DNA of 64,000 nucleotides from Marivita sp051251565 (GTDB lineage Bacteria > Pseudomonadota > Alphaproteobacteria > Rhodobacterales > Rhodobacteraceae): positions 1-64,000 of the forward strand of contig NZ_JBPOFB010000014.1 in assembly GCF_051251565.1 (NCBI RefSeq), given 5' to 3'. The notes under the pieces were generated by a model. The model was given only the letters and a program-made list of their open reading frames with translations, did not search any database and was not told where the DNA came from. This document shows, in pieces, positions 1 to 8,132 of this stretch. Position 1 is the stretch's first letter. Each line of letters opens with the position of its first letter. The position numbers and the translations under genes are program-made.

Positions 1-542
1 TAACAGCGTCCCATTGTTCATACTCCATGCAATATCCTGTTTTGATACAGAATTTGCACTTCGTTGGTGAATCCACCCGCGTACAGCATTAAGCCGCATA
101 ATGATATTTATGTAATTTAAATACCTTGTCCGTTGTCAGAGTTTTTTAGAATGCTGAGGCGTTTTCGTAATGGAGGCTCTGGTTCGGTACTGTCAGAGCA
201 AATTATCTTGAGATGGGTATCCTGCCATGAGCGGTGCCCAACTGCGCTGCGGTCATGGCGATTTTTCCCTCCTTTGCCGATCGCCACACAAACCGGCTTT
301 TCTCCAAACGCTTGCTGAACAGCCACGCGCCCAGGCCATTCCACCAGATGCCGGGACTAAACACCAAGATCACCCTGACGTTGACCATATCGCCAAGTAT
401 GAACCTTTCGTTGGCCTTGGAGCTCTCCTTCAGCCTCAGGAGGCAATCGCATTCGATACATAACTCTAAAGATGGATTGCCTACAGCTCCACGAACTTGC
501 TAGTAAAAATTTGAAACCAATCTAATTTCTTGGGGAGAGGAC
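1..542. other. Left-edge stretch without an intact gene
   Basis: No complete coding region is seen before the gene at 543. The only recognisable coding trace is a possible IS66 tnpB remnant at about 203-400 on the minus strand. The last 20 bases carry a purine-rich ribosome binding site (GGGGAGAGG) for the ATP-grasp gene. The first 120 bases are AT-rich and show nothing I can name. Confidence 0.5.
203..400 (-). pseudogene. Possible IS66-family TnpB remnant
   Basis: On the minus strand the conceptual peptide contains VNVRVILVFS, KRLEKSRFVW and KIAMTAAQLG in that order. This is the layout of the C-terminal half of IS66 accessory protein TnpB (KRLEKG-F-W followed by AAQL near the end). There is no start, the usual GIDWR end is absent, and no tnpC or ends are seen, so this can only be a short relic. 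The family call rests on short motif similarity and could be wrong. Confidence 0.35.
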
Positions 543-2273
543 GTGGCTATAAGGATTCAGTTCAAGCACATTGCAACATATTGTGGACCAAGTCAGTACG
601 CACCCCACAAGGCGATCGTTTGCGAAATTCTTAATATACCTTCGCTACAGTTACCTGACGCCTTAAAACGTATTTCCCTTATTCACTCATTGCTACCACA
701 TGATTTTGAAACTGCAAAGCCAAGAAGCCATGATGACATTGCGAATTGGATTAAAGATTTTCTTGTAGAACTTTTGAACTACACACGTGGCGACCTACGA
801 AAAGCTAGAATTCAGGTTAGAAATGGAAAAACACTTCTCATCTCTGATTACCATGTGCCGGAGGTAAACATCATAGCCCTCAAACTTATTGGCTCCGTGT
901 TTTCCATGGTGAAAATTGATTCAAATAAATTCAAAAGAGCGCTTCAGGAGATATGGAACCTGAGTCAAAAGCATCATCCAGACTTTCAAGCACACGCATT
1001 AATCGAAGCAGCCAAATCCCAAAACATTTGTTACACGCACATTCAAGGAAAATACTGGCTATATGGACTTGGTAAAGGGTCCAAGATTTTTTTCGAAACA
1101 TCTCTTGCATCTGATTTCAAATCAGACCGGTTTTCAAAGATTTTTTGCAAAGATCTATTTAAGAGATTGGGTATTTCGACACCAAGTTTTACTCAAATAA
1201 ATTGTTCTGGTGATCTTGATCGTGCAGTGGCAAATATTGGATATAAGTGCGTTATGAAGCCCTCAAATTCAGGAGGTGGCAACGGCATCACAGCGAATAT
1301 ACAAGACGCCAATCAGCTTAGATATGCATATGACTTGGCCTTGTCGTATGTGAAGGAAAATGAATGCGTTCTACTTGAAGAACATATTGAAGGAGACGAC
1401 CACCGACTTTTATTTATTGGTGGCAAATATTTTGGATGTGTGAGATCGGAAGCACCCTTTGTTGTTGGGGATGGCTATTCAAAAATCTGTGAATTGATTA
1501 ATTCAAAAAACTACACTCGAACACGATCACTTTACAAAAGTGGGTATAGGCGAAGAATTAAAATTGATGAAGTGTTAACGAATAAATTGGAAAGCTATGG
1601 ATACGACATGCAGACGATCCCAGATTATGGTAAAAAAGTATTTTTGCGCAATAATTCAAATTTGAGTGGTGGTGGAGAATCGGAAAAAATTGAAAATGTT
1701 CATCCCAAGATTTTGGACGATGCACAAAAGATTTCTGCCAACCTTGGAGTTCATTCAATTGGTATTGACTATATTTCACTCGATATCACAAAAGATCCTA
1801 ACCTCACTACAGGCGCATTCACTGAATTCAACAAAACACCAGGTATTCCAATTTTCGCTGTTGCGGGTGTTCCTTTACTTGACATAGGAACAGCCTTACT
1901 TGGCCCAAATTGTTGCAATGTTCCTGTCAATATCATTGTTACGAAACGCGGCCGTGAACTTGAACTTGTGAGGCTAAGAGGAATAAGAGATGCATTTCTT
2001 GCGCCTAGACATTTTTTAACTGGTGGAAGACTTGTAAAAGCAAAACACGATACTTTCCTTTCAGCATGGGCTCACTACGCAAGCAATACTATCCTAGATA
2101 AAATTTGCGTAATCATGTCCGAAGACGTTTTGGAAAGATATGGTTTAATTGAAGGATTCACATCAGTCGAGGTTGAAAAATCTGTTAATGCGTCGGCACT
2201 AGATTTTTTATCAGGTTGCGGTGCGCATTTCTCAATTTTTGAATCAATCAAAAATCAATCTGACGATAGATAA
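543..2273 (+). CDS. ATP-grasp carboxylate-amine ligase, cyanophycin-synthetase-like
   Basis: A 576-residue protein with a GTG start, chosen because GGGGAGAGG lies just upstream. After a poorly conserved N-terminal region (1-160) comes an ATP-grasp fold at about 165-440. It shows KYWLYGLGKGSK near 170, the ATP lysine in VMKPSNSGGGNG (K239), the LLEEHIEG hinge (about 277-284), and metal ligands in GIDYISLD (D409) and FTEFNKTPG (E428, N430). A C-terminal region of about 130 residues follows. Such enzymes join a carboxylate to an amine through an acyl phosphate. The arrangement resembles the ATP-grasp half of cyanophycin synthetase and GshF-type ligases, but there is no Mur-ligase half. It sits tail-to-tail with a second ATP-grasp gene 39 bp away. 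The substrate is unknown. Base composition is AT-rich, unlike the right half of the window, which suggests transfer. Confidence 0.8.
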   Translation: MAIRIQFKHIATYCGPSQYAPHKAIVCEILNIPSLQLPDALKRISLIHSLLPHDFETAKPRSHDDIANWIKDFLVELLNYTRGDLRKARIQVRNGKTLLISDYHVPEVNIIALKLIGSVFSMVKIDSNKFKRALQEIWNLSQKHHPDFQAHALIEAAKSQNICYTHIQGKYWLYGLGKGSKIFFETSLASDFKSDRFSKIFCKDLFKRLGISTPSFTQINCSGDLDRAVANIGYKCVMKPSNSGGGNGITANIQDANQLRYAYDLALSYVKENECVLLEEHIEGDDHRLLFIGGKYFGCVRSEAPFVVGDGYSKICELINSKNYTRTRSLYKSGYRRRIKIDEVLTNKLESYGYDMQTIPDYGKKVFLRNNSNLSGGGESEKIENVHPKILDDAQKISANLGVHSIGIDYISLDITKDPNLTTGAFTEFNKTPGIPIFAVAGVPLLDIGTALLGPNCCNVPVNIIVTKRGRELELVRLRGIRDAFLAPRHFLTGGRLVKAKHDTFLSAWAHYASNTILDKICVIMSEDVLERYGLIEGFTSVEVEKSVNASALDFLSGCGAHFSIFESIKNQSDDR

Positions 2274-2312
2274 CGCAAATTTGGCTTTGATTAAGCTGAA
2301 GCTCCGAAGATG

Positions 2313-3920
2313 TCAGGAGGCAGTGCATGGAGTGCTAGAGATCATTGAGGTAATCATTTCCTGATCTTCGATGGAAACATCACCCTCAAATGAGAGTTTG
2401 TCAAAAAACTGCGTTGGGCTTCCAAATTTATGTAAATAGTGTGGGGAAACTTCGACAACAATTTCGCTCACTGTCTTGTTGAAGAGGCTTAAGGAAAAAT
2501 TCTCAAATTTATTTGAAACTACCACACTCACTTCTGGTTGCTTTTCAGGAATTCGATCCAATAAATCATGAAAAAGGTGAGAATAAGTTTCAAGATCGCC
2601 TAACTGTGGCTGACTGTTAATTTCGCAGATAGCTGCATTATTTTCTCGCCATGAGACTGCGGCATCTTCTGAAATAATATCTATACCAGCTACCTTTAAC
2701 TGCAATGTGTGCGAGGCTTGTATGCACAAATCTAATATTTCTGGGTGAAGAGAAGAAAGGAAATTTTGTGGTGATCCCCCACGACTTTCGTTTGAAGTTG
2801 CCGCCAATACTATTTCCTCGCCTAGCGATGGGCAAGAGTTAAAAGTTAATCCTAACTTCTTCAAATTCAGTTCGGTGACATAGTCTTTTGGTATAGGCTT
2901 AAGTGATGAATTTATTGATTTTCGTTCTGGTCTTGCATTTTCAATATCAATGAGTTCGCTTATAGAAGAATTTCCATCTCCTGATATGCATGGTGGCATC
3001 ATCTTCCATGCGCCCACTACTTTTCCATAATGTAAATGAACTCGGTAAGAGAAGCCTTTGATAAACTTTTCGATAATAAGGGCTTTGTAATGCTTGGATG
3101 CTTTCTTAAAGCATTGCTTAAGCTCAGTTTCGTTAATAATGTTTGCAAAAACGCCCCTGCCTTGCTCTTCCGCTTCAGGTTTGAGAACAACCGGATAGTC
3201 GGTTGTTCTAGCAAAGCGTATCGCATCATCAACGGTACGCACTCGTGCTTGTTCGGTAACCGGGATGCCTGACATTTTCAACAGGCGGTTGGTGTCGACT
3301 TTGCTTTTTGCTAAACTAACACCAATAGCACTTTCTTCATCGGTGATTGAACTGTTGAAGATACGTGAGCCAATCCCGTATCCAAAGATGATGTATCTTC
3401 GATTGAATATCTTGAATGGGATTTTGCGCTCTGCCGCAGCTGCTATAAAGCTGCCTGCATTCGTGCCCGCGGGAAGAAACTGTCGTGCTAGACGTTTTTG
3501 TTTTTCCAAGAAGCCAATGATCTCCTTACTCAATATTCCGTTGCTCGCCATTTTGAGCATAGGCTGTATTGCATTCATATTTAACAAGGACATTTGTGTA
3601 GATAGTGTTGGTAAGGAAAAGCACAGAGAATTTTCTTCTTCAAACACATGAATAGGTGTAAATCTTTGATCGCCACAGTAGTCGTTCAGTGTATCTAAAA
3701 TTTTGACGAGCAGCGCTTGAGCTGTGGCTTGGTCAAACGCTATATCGCCAGCAAAAAACCTCTGATTGGCATTAAAAGTAGGAAGCTGCTCTCGTAGTTT
3801 GTTGCAGTTTTCTCTAAGCTTTCGGTCGTCGATTAAGCCATCTGAGAAGCGTAAAGTGATCGAGGGCTGAATAGCACCGTATGCGTATCCTTCAACTTGA
3901 TTAACATCTATTTTCAACAA
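2313..3920 (-). CDS. Second ATP-grasp carboxylate-amine ligase, cyanophycin-synthetase-like
   Basis: A 535-residue protein on the opposite strand to the ligase at 543. The start is uncertain. The reading frame opens right after an in-frame TAA, and the first codons are TTG TTG, with no strong ribosome binding site. ATP-grasp signatures are clear: YIIFGYGIGSR near 176-186, the ATP lysine in VVLKPEAEEQGRG (K247), LIIEKFIKG (E284), GIDIISED (D414) and AICEINSQPQ (E433, N435). These match the neighbour motif for motif (GYGIGSRIF against GLGKGSKIF), so the two look like diverged paralogues or partners. The tail-to-tail layout is unusual for two steps of one pathway, since they cannot share a transcript. 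The substrate is unknown; a peptide-like or amide product is an inference. Confidence 0.78.
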   Translation of the reverse strand: MLKIDVNQVEGYAYGAIQPSITLRFSDGLIDDRKLRENCNKLREQLPTFNANQRFFAGDIAFDQATAQALLVKILDTLNDYCGDQRFTPIHVFEEENSLCFSLPTLSTQMSLLNMNAIQPMLKMASNGILSKEIIGFLEKQKRLARQFLPAGTNAGSFIAAAAERKIPFKIFNRRYIIFGYGIGSRIFNSSITDEESAIGVSLAKSKVDTNRLLKMSGIPVTEQARVRTVDDAIRFARTTDYPVVLKPEAEEQGRGVFANIINETELKQCFKKASKHYKALIIEKFIKGFSYRVHLHYGKVVGAWKMMPPCISGDGNSSISELIDIENARPERKSINSSLKPIPKDYVTELNLKKLGLTFNSCPSLGEEIVLAATSNESRGGSPQNFLSSLHPEILDLCIQASHTLQLKVAGIDIISEDAAVSWRENNAAICEINSQPQLGDLETYSHLFHDLLDRIPEKQPEVSVVVSNKFENFSLSLFNKTVSEIVVEVSPHYLHKFGSPTQFFDKLSFEGDVSIEDQEMITSMISSTPCTAS

Positions 3921-4161
3921 TTAGGCCACTCTTTTTGTCATGCTCAGCCGCTGGTTTACTTTTAATGGGGCAATATTGCCGCTTTTTTTTAGCTTAGGCT
4001 TGATTTTGCTTCACTCTTTCATCGTCTGAAAGGACGACTTACCTCCCAAGGCTGATTGCGCTGGCATTCGCGAAGCAGCCTACCCGACAAGGCGAAAATC
4101 GCCTGATCAGGCCTGCGGATCAAAGTATCTTATGGCCCTGAGATTCTCGAAAGTTTTGGGT
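3921..4161. other. Intergenic stretch next to an IS6-like element
   Basis: No gene is seen. It should hold the promoter of the minus-strand ATP-grasp gene. Just left of the IS end, a minus-strand frame ending in AIRYFDPQA (stop near 4107) looks like the cut tail of a gene that I cannot identify. Confidence 0.4.
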
Positions 4162-4977
4162 GGTGTTGTCACATTAACTCTACCAGCTTGTGAGCGAACG
4201 TAGCGGTCGGTTGTCAAGCAACGCTTGCCGCGGATCTCCACACCTCGAATGCTTCCAACCGAGGGTCGCGGATGGTGAGGGCGGAACGACGGCGGGCCGG
4301 GACAGAGAACTGATTGCCGGTTGCGGACTGCATAGAGACGAAACGCTGCAATCCACCCGGCGTCCGGAAGCCCTGCATTGCTCGCGCTCGTTTTTGGAAA
4401 GGCAAATGGCTGTTCTCTGCTCGGTTGTTGAGACCCTTGTGAGATCAATGATCAAGACCGTGCGCGACCTCGCGTTTTGTGGCAGCATAGGATCGCAATT
4501 TGTCCCCAATGATCCGTTTGGGCACGAAACCCCAACCTTTCGCCAGCTTGATCAAAAGCCGCTTTGCGGTCCGCTTGTCCCGCCTGGGCTGCAAGATTTC
4601 CTCAAGAACTACGCCGTGTTGGTCGACTGCACGCCAGAGCCAGTAAGATCGGCCTGCGATTGTCACGACGACTTCGTCTAGGTGCCAGACATCGGCGAGG
4701 CGCGGCTGGCGTCACAGTAGAGCATGGGCTATCAGGAGGCCAAACTTGACGGTCCAGGGTCGGATCGTTTCATACGAAACGTCCACGCCAGGTTACAGCA
4801 TCAATTCTTCAACTTCGCGTAAGTTCAAGTGGAACGGGACGTAGAGCCAGACAACATGGGCAATCATCTGGGGCGGAAACCGATGGCGCTTGTTGTTGAT
4901 TTTCAATAGCTGAATCGACACCGCCTACGCTCAGATCAATGAAGCAGAAATCTGCAGGGCGTTAACGTGACAACACC
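4162..4977 (-). mobile_element. IS6-family element, 816 bp, with readable ends
   Basis: The outer ends are inverted repeats of 17 bp with one mismatch: GGTGTTGTCACATTAAC at 4162-4178 and, reversed, GGTGTTGTCACGTTAAC at 4961-4977. The length suits the IS6 family (about 0.8 kb), and the transposase relic fills the interior. No duplicated target is obvious. Both flanks look like remains of other genes or elements. Confidence 0.75.
4214..4910 (-). pseudogene. IS6-family DDE transposase broken by three in-frame stops
   Basis: Reading the minus strand in one frame gives an ordered IS6 transposase. It shows RHRFPPQMIAHVVWLYVPFH, then LREVEELML, VSYETIRPW, the first catalytic Asp in WHLDEV, YWLWRAVDQHG, the second Asp in IGDKLRSY, the catalytic Glu in NNRAENSH and the MQGFRTPGGLQRFVS tail. 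Three stop codons interrupt it: a TAA after LML, a TGA before RQPRLADVW and a TGA in DH-SHKGLNN. No frameshift is needed. All catalytic positions survive, so the decay is by point mutation and the copy is probably young but dead unless supplied with transposase from elsewhere. Confidence 0.8.
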
Positions 4978-5352
4978 CGGGAACCATGTCTGGCGCCTGA
5001 TCTCTCTGCAGTTGAATCCCTCATTTTGGAGCACATGGATGGTGGTGAAAATCTCTTCCCGAGACGTCCTGTGCTGTCTGATGTCAGCACCTATGGGGCA
5101 GATTTGAGAGTTTGAACACTGGAGGGGTTCTGGTTCATCGTAGCCTTTAAGGAGCGATTCTATGGACCCTCCCTGCGCAAGGTGTTTTTCAACTTTGGTT
5201 CCAACGGCCTTGGATGCGTGAATCTATCCGGCCTTCTACGAAGCTTATGTGCTTCTTGCCTCGATGGGATCCGCTTGTTTTCGTGCCTTCTAAGATGACC
5301 GGTTTTTGATCGCCATCGCTCCTTACAGGCTGTGAATTGGCGGCCCTTGCCG
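4978..5352. other. Gene-poor stretch between two dead IS elements
   Basis: Short frames exist on both strands, but none carries a recognisable motif, start context or composition. It probably includes decayed sequence of the adjacent IS481-like element or of its insertion target. Confidence 0.35.
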
Positions 5353-5713
5353 TTACACCATCGCCATACACCTCGCATTCTGGAAAGTCGAAGCGCTCCG
5401 CGCCTCAGTACCGCTCTGATGTCCCACTTTATATGACGACGGACAGCTGCAGACACGGATGCAGCGCTGAGCGTATTCATCCAACGACATTAGCGAATGA
5501 CGCCGGAATGCGACAACCATGGCCTCCTCCGCTTCGGTGAGAACGGTCGAACGCGGCCCCCTCGGACCAGTCTTCAAGTCCTCCACAGTCGCCCGCTGCG
5601 CCATTTCGCGACGGTCTTGGGATTGATGCCCAGCTCCTAGCTCAGCTACGCGAGCGAAGCTTGCGATCGCTATATCGCAGATCTAACGACGTGCGTGGGC
5701 GTGGCGCTCCCAT
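5353..5713 (-). pseudogene. IS481-family transposase remnant (N-terminal part)
   Basis: From an ATG at 5713 the minus strand reads GSATPTHVVRSAI, stop, RSQASL, stops, then ELGINPKTVAKWR. It then continues in a shifted frame as RATVEDLKTGPRGPRSTVLTEAEEAM-VVAFRRHSL. This is the helix-turn-helix leader and linker of IS481-type transposases (SQ-SL-LA, LGINPKTVAKW, EEAMVVAFR-H-LLPLDD). Premature stops, one frameshift and the lack of the DDE domain show that it is dead. The family name comes from remembered motif order; other IS3/IS481 relatives are possible. Confidence 0.65.
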
Positions 5714-6077
5714 AACGAACTTGTCCCATAAAGCTTTCTTCCATTCCTGAGAAAGAATCGCACCATCATACCGTGGGATCAAACACCTAGAACCTTCTGT
5801 CCTTGAGGACATTTCGCTCACCAACTAAAGTTTGCAACAGAACCCCCATGCCATTAAAACAACTAAAGCTCGTAATAATCACGCCATGGTAGTTTATATA
5901 ACGAAAGTTAACATTAATCCTCGTTAGTTTTAATTCAGATAATCTGCCATATTTTCATCGTTTATGAAGCTTTTTAGAAAATACTTTTTCATAGTACCAT
6001 ATTCATGGTATCGGAAACATCTTTTTTTCATTTACTCAGGGATGTAGTTGTCACCCCGAATATAGGAATGAAAAATA
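5714..6077. other. AT-rich intergenic region upstream of the holdfast-like locus
   Basis: No gene is seen. From about 5840 the stretch is strongly AT-rich and should contain the promoter of the three-gene locus that follows. The inverted repeat at 5995-6010 is its clearest structured site. AGGA at 6064-6067 serves as ribosome binding site for the GTG start at 6078. Confidence 0.5.
5995..6010. promoter_or_regulatory. 16-bp inverted repeat, candidate NarL-type operator
   Basis: TACCATATTCATGGTA is a 6-bp inverted repeat around ATTC. It can also be read as two 7-bp arms separated by 2 bp, the 7-2-7 spacing used by NarL/FixJ-type dimers. It lies about 70 bp upstream of the HfaA-like start. A NarL-type regulator is encoded 4 kb downstream. 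The match to the NarL heptamer is only partial (TACC core), so binding is a guess. Confidence 0.4.
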
Positions 6078-6665
6078 GTGCAAAAACAAATATTGATCTT
6101 TGCTCTACTGTCAGCGTTGCCGCAAAACTCTGTGGCCGAAAGCTTTGGGCCTGGTTTCTCATCTTCTTTTCAATTTCGCAGTGACAATGATCGAGCCGTC
6201 AAGTCTGGTGTCGTTGATTTAATTGAACGAAAGAAGGCTGGTATGTTTCAGGCGCCTAACTTCAATTCGACCAATACCACTAACATTGCTGGTGATCAGA
6301 TAAATTGCGACGTGGTGTCAACAACTATTGGAAATAGTGGTAGCGCAATGACTGAAGGCAGTTCTGGCGCGCCCAGTGTATTAAATTCTCCCGAAGTTAA
6401 GGTTGCATCAAACGGAAATGTATCAGGGGCTGAGGAAGATGGCCCTCTTAACTATTCTGGTGGTTCAAATTCTATAAATACAACTCAAGATGTCGATGGA
6501 TCGGCACTGTCAGCCACCCTTGAAGGTAGCAAACAAGATGGTGTCTCTGGAGATGTCGGGGGTAGTATAAGTAGCCTATCTCAAGACTCTGAGAATGATC
6601 AGTCAGTCAATTCCAGTCCGTTAAACAGTACAATTGCTGATTCTCGCGCTTGCGAATGGAATTGA
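6078..6665 (+). CDS. Secreted HfaA-like/curli-like small surface protein
   Basis: A 195-residue protein with a GTG start (AGGA 11 bp upstream). It has a Sec signal peptide (about 1-20, cleavage near SVA-ES). The mature part is rich in Ser, Asn, Gly and Asp, with FQFRSDNDRA near 32-41 and an amyloid-like stretch of TNTTNIAGDQ and STTIGNSGS. Only two mature cysteines are present. The next gene overlaps its end zone and encodes a CsgG/HfaB lipoprotein, and the third is an HfaD-like repeat protein. This is the order of hfaA-hfaB-hfaD, which tethers the polysaccharide holdfast in Caulobacter. The HfaA assignment therefore rests mainly on context and character, not on a firm sequence match. A curlin-like subunit is the alternative. 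Confidence 0.55.
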   Translation: MQKQILIFALLSALPQNSVAESFGPGFSSSFQFRSDNDRAVKSGVVDLIERKKAGMFQAPNFNSTNTTNIAGDQINCDVVSTTIGNSGSAMTEGSSGAPSVLNSPEVKVASNGNVSGAEEDGPLNYSGGSNSINTTQDVDGSALSATLEGSKQDGVSGDVGGSISSLSQDSENDQSVNSSPLNSTIADSRACEWN

Positions 6666-6666
6666 A

Positions 6667-8013
6667 ATGAAATTCCAAATGTGTGCCTACACCGTTATCG
6701 CTTCATTCTTTTTGTCAGCATGCGCATTGCCAGACACAAACACTCTTGAAAATGGGCAGGGAAACGCACCTGTATTAGCTGGCGTATCAGTGACTGAAAA
6801 TCGTACACCAGTGGATGATGCATTGAGCTGTTATGGCGATGCGCTTTCTCTTGTGCGAAAAAGCCGAAGGCCTCTTGGCATCGCTGTTGGTGATGTGCGT
6901 GACTTTACCGGCAGATTGAGTGACTCAGATGGTGCTCCAATTACTCAGGGTGCGGGACTTATGATGTACAGTGCTTTGGCAAGCATCGGACCATCAATTC
7001 GTATTCATGAACGTCTTGATCCTCGTGTAGCTGAATTAGAATTGTCGTATCTTGATCGTCAGCGACTTGGTGACGGGCAGATGCATCAAGCGTCGCTTGA
7101 CTCCATTCCAACACCGTGGATGCCATATATGGGTGGATCAATACTTCAAAGCGATTACTACATTGTTGGCGGGGTTACTGAACTCAATCACAGCCTCGTT
7201 AGTGGTGGGGGGGAAGCACTTATTGGTGGCGCCGGTGGGCGTTCACGTTACTCAATAATAAATGTTGCGGTTGACTTGAGAATTGTAAATACGCGCAACC
7301 TTGTGGTGGAGCATGCTGTATCCTTACAAAAGCAAGTCATTGGACAAGAGGTTGGTTTTGACATTTTCAGTTTCTTTGATACTCGTCTATTTGACATCAA
7401 GGCTGGTACGCAAATGGTCGAACCAATGCAAATGGCTGTGCGTTCCATTTTGCAGCTAGCGAGCTTAGATCTTCTTGAGGCTATTTCGGAAGTGCCAAAC
7501 GAAGCCTGTGTCCGACTGGTCCAACCTAATTTGGATCGAAAACTGCCAAGGCCACGACCTCCTAAGGATACGCGTAATTGGCCTCCTGCGGCTGAAAGTT
7601 CTGTTGCCATGGCGAACACCAAATCGGTTCTGAAGCCTCCTGCTACGGAAGCGCTCGCTACACAGCCCGATTTGGTTGATCAAGAAAATCAGACTTTGAC
7701 CCAACCTGAACAACAATCTTTAGCACCCGTCGGTGGAGGTGTCGTAGTTGTCGGAGCTGGAACAAGCGCCGAAGCTGCAATTGGAGTTTGGAAGAGCCTC
7801 AAGCAGAACAATCCGGACCTCTTTGCCGAAGTTCAAGCCGACATGGTAAGCGTCAATCGTGATGGTGGGCCTTTCCTTGTTGTTGTTCAGCATCCAAAAA
7901 AACAAGCTTCAGCTTATTGCGAAGTTGCTAAAGCGGTCGGTGTTGAGTGTCTTGAAGCACCACCCGAAGTCCTTGCCGCATTGGACACAGTGAGGGCCAA
8001 TTCCCAAAATTAA
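6667..8013 (+). CDS. hfaB: CsgG/HfaB-family outer-membrane secretion lipoprotein
   Basis: A 448-residue protein starting at the ATG at 6667, which places a lipoprotein signal at the N-terminus with lipobox LSAC (Cys19). An upstream in-frame start at 6634 would spoil this signal. Residues about 50-300 form the CsgG fold, with GIAVGDVRDFTGR, QGAGLMMYSAL, SDYYIVGGVTELN and the glycine-rich GGGEALIGGAGGRSRYS segment that lines the pore in CsgG relatives. It should form an outer-membrane channel exporting the flanking surface proteins. A Pro-rich linker (about 300-355) leads to a C-terminal SPOR-like region of about 90 residues (VWKSLKQNNPDLF, GPFLVVV, CEVAKAVGVECL), an addition not found in CsgG itself. 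The start follows the previous stop by one base. Confidence 0.8.
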   Translation: MKFQMCAYTVIASFFLSACALPDTNTLENGQGNAPVLAGVSVTENRTPVDDALSCYGDALSLVRKSRRPLGIAVGDVRDFTGRLSDSDGAPITQGAGLMMYSALASIGPSIRIHERLDPRVAELELSYLDRQRLGDGQMHQASLDSIPTPWMPYMGGSILQSDYYIVGGVTELNHSLVSGGGEALIGGAGGRSRYSIINVAVDLRIVNTRNLVVEHAVSLQKQVIGQEVGFDIFSFFDTRLFDIKAGTQMVEPMQMAVRSILQLASLDLLEAISEVPNEACVRLVQPNLDRKLPRPRPPKDTRNWPPAAESSVAMANTKSVLKPPATEALATQPDLVDQENQTLTQPEQQSLAPVGGGVVVVGAGTSAEAAIGVWKSLKQNNPDLFAEVQADMVSVNRDGGPFLVVVQHPKKQASAYCEVAKAVGVECLEAPPEVLAALDTVRANSQN

Positions 8014-8132
8014 CGAAATTCAACGTGTGGGGTTGTTAGCCTTATTTCCCTGCGCCGGCTGAATCTGAAGTGCGTGCACTGCGCCGCATGGCAGTAATTA
8101 CCGCAAACCCAAACTCTTGAAATGAGAAACTC

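Noticed and set aside
330..366. Plus-strand motif FHQMPGLNT as the end of an IS481 transposase
   Set aside because: Too short and not preceded by other IS481 blocks; the minus-strand IS66 TnpB-like reading explains more of the stretch.
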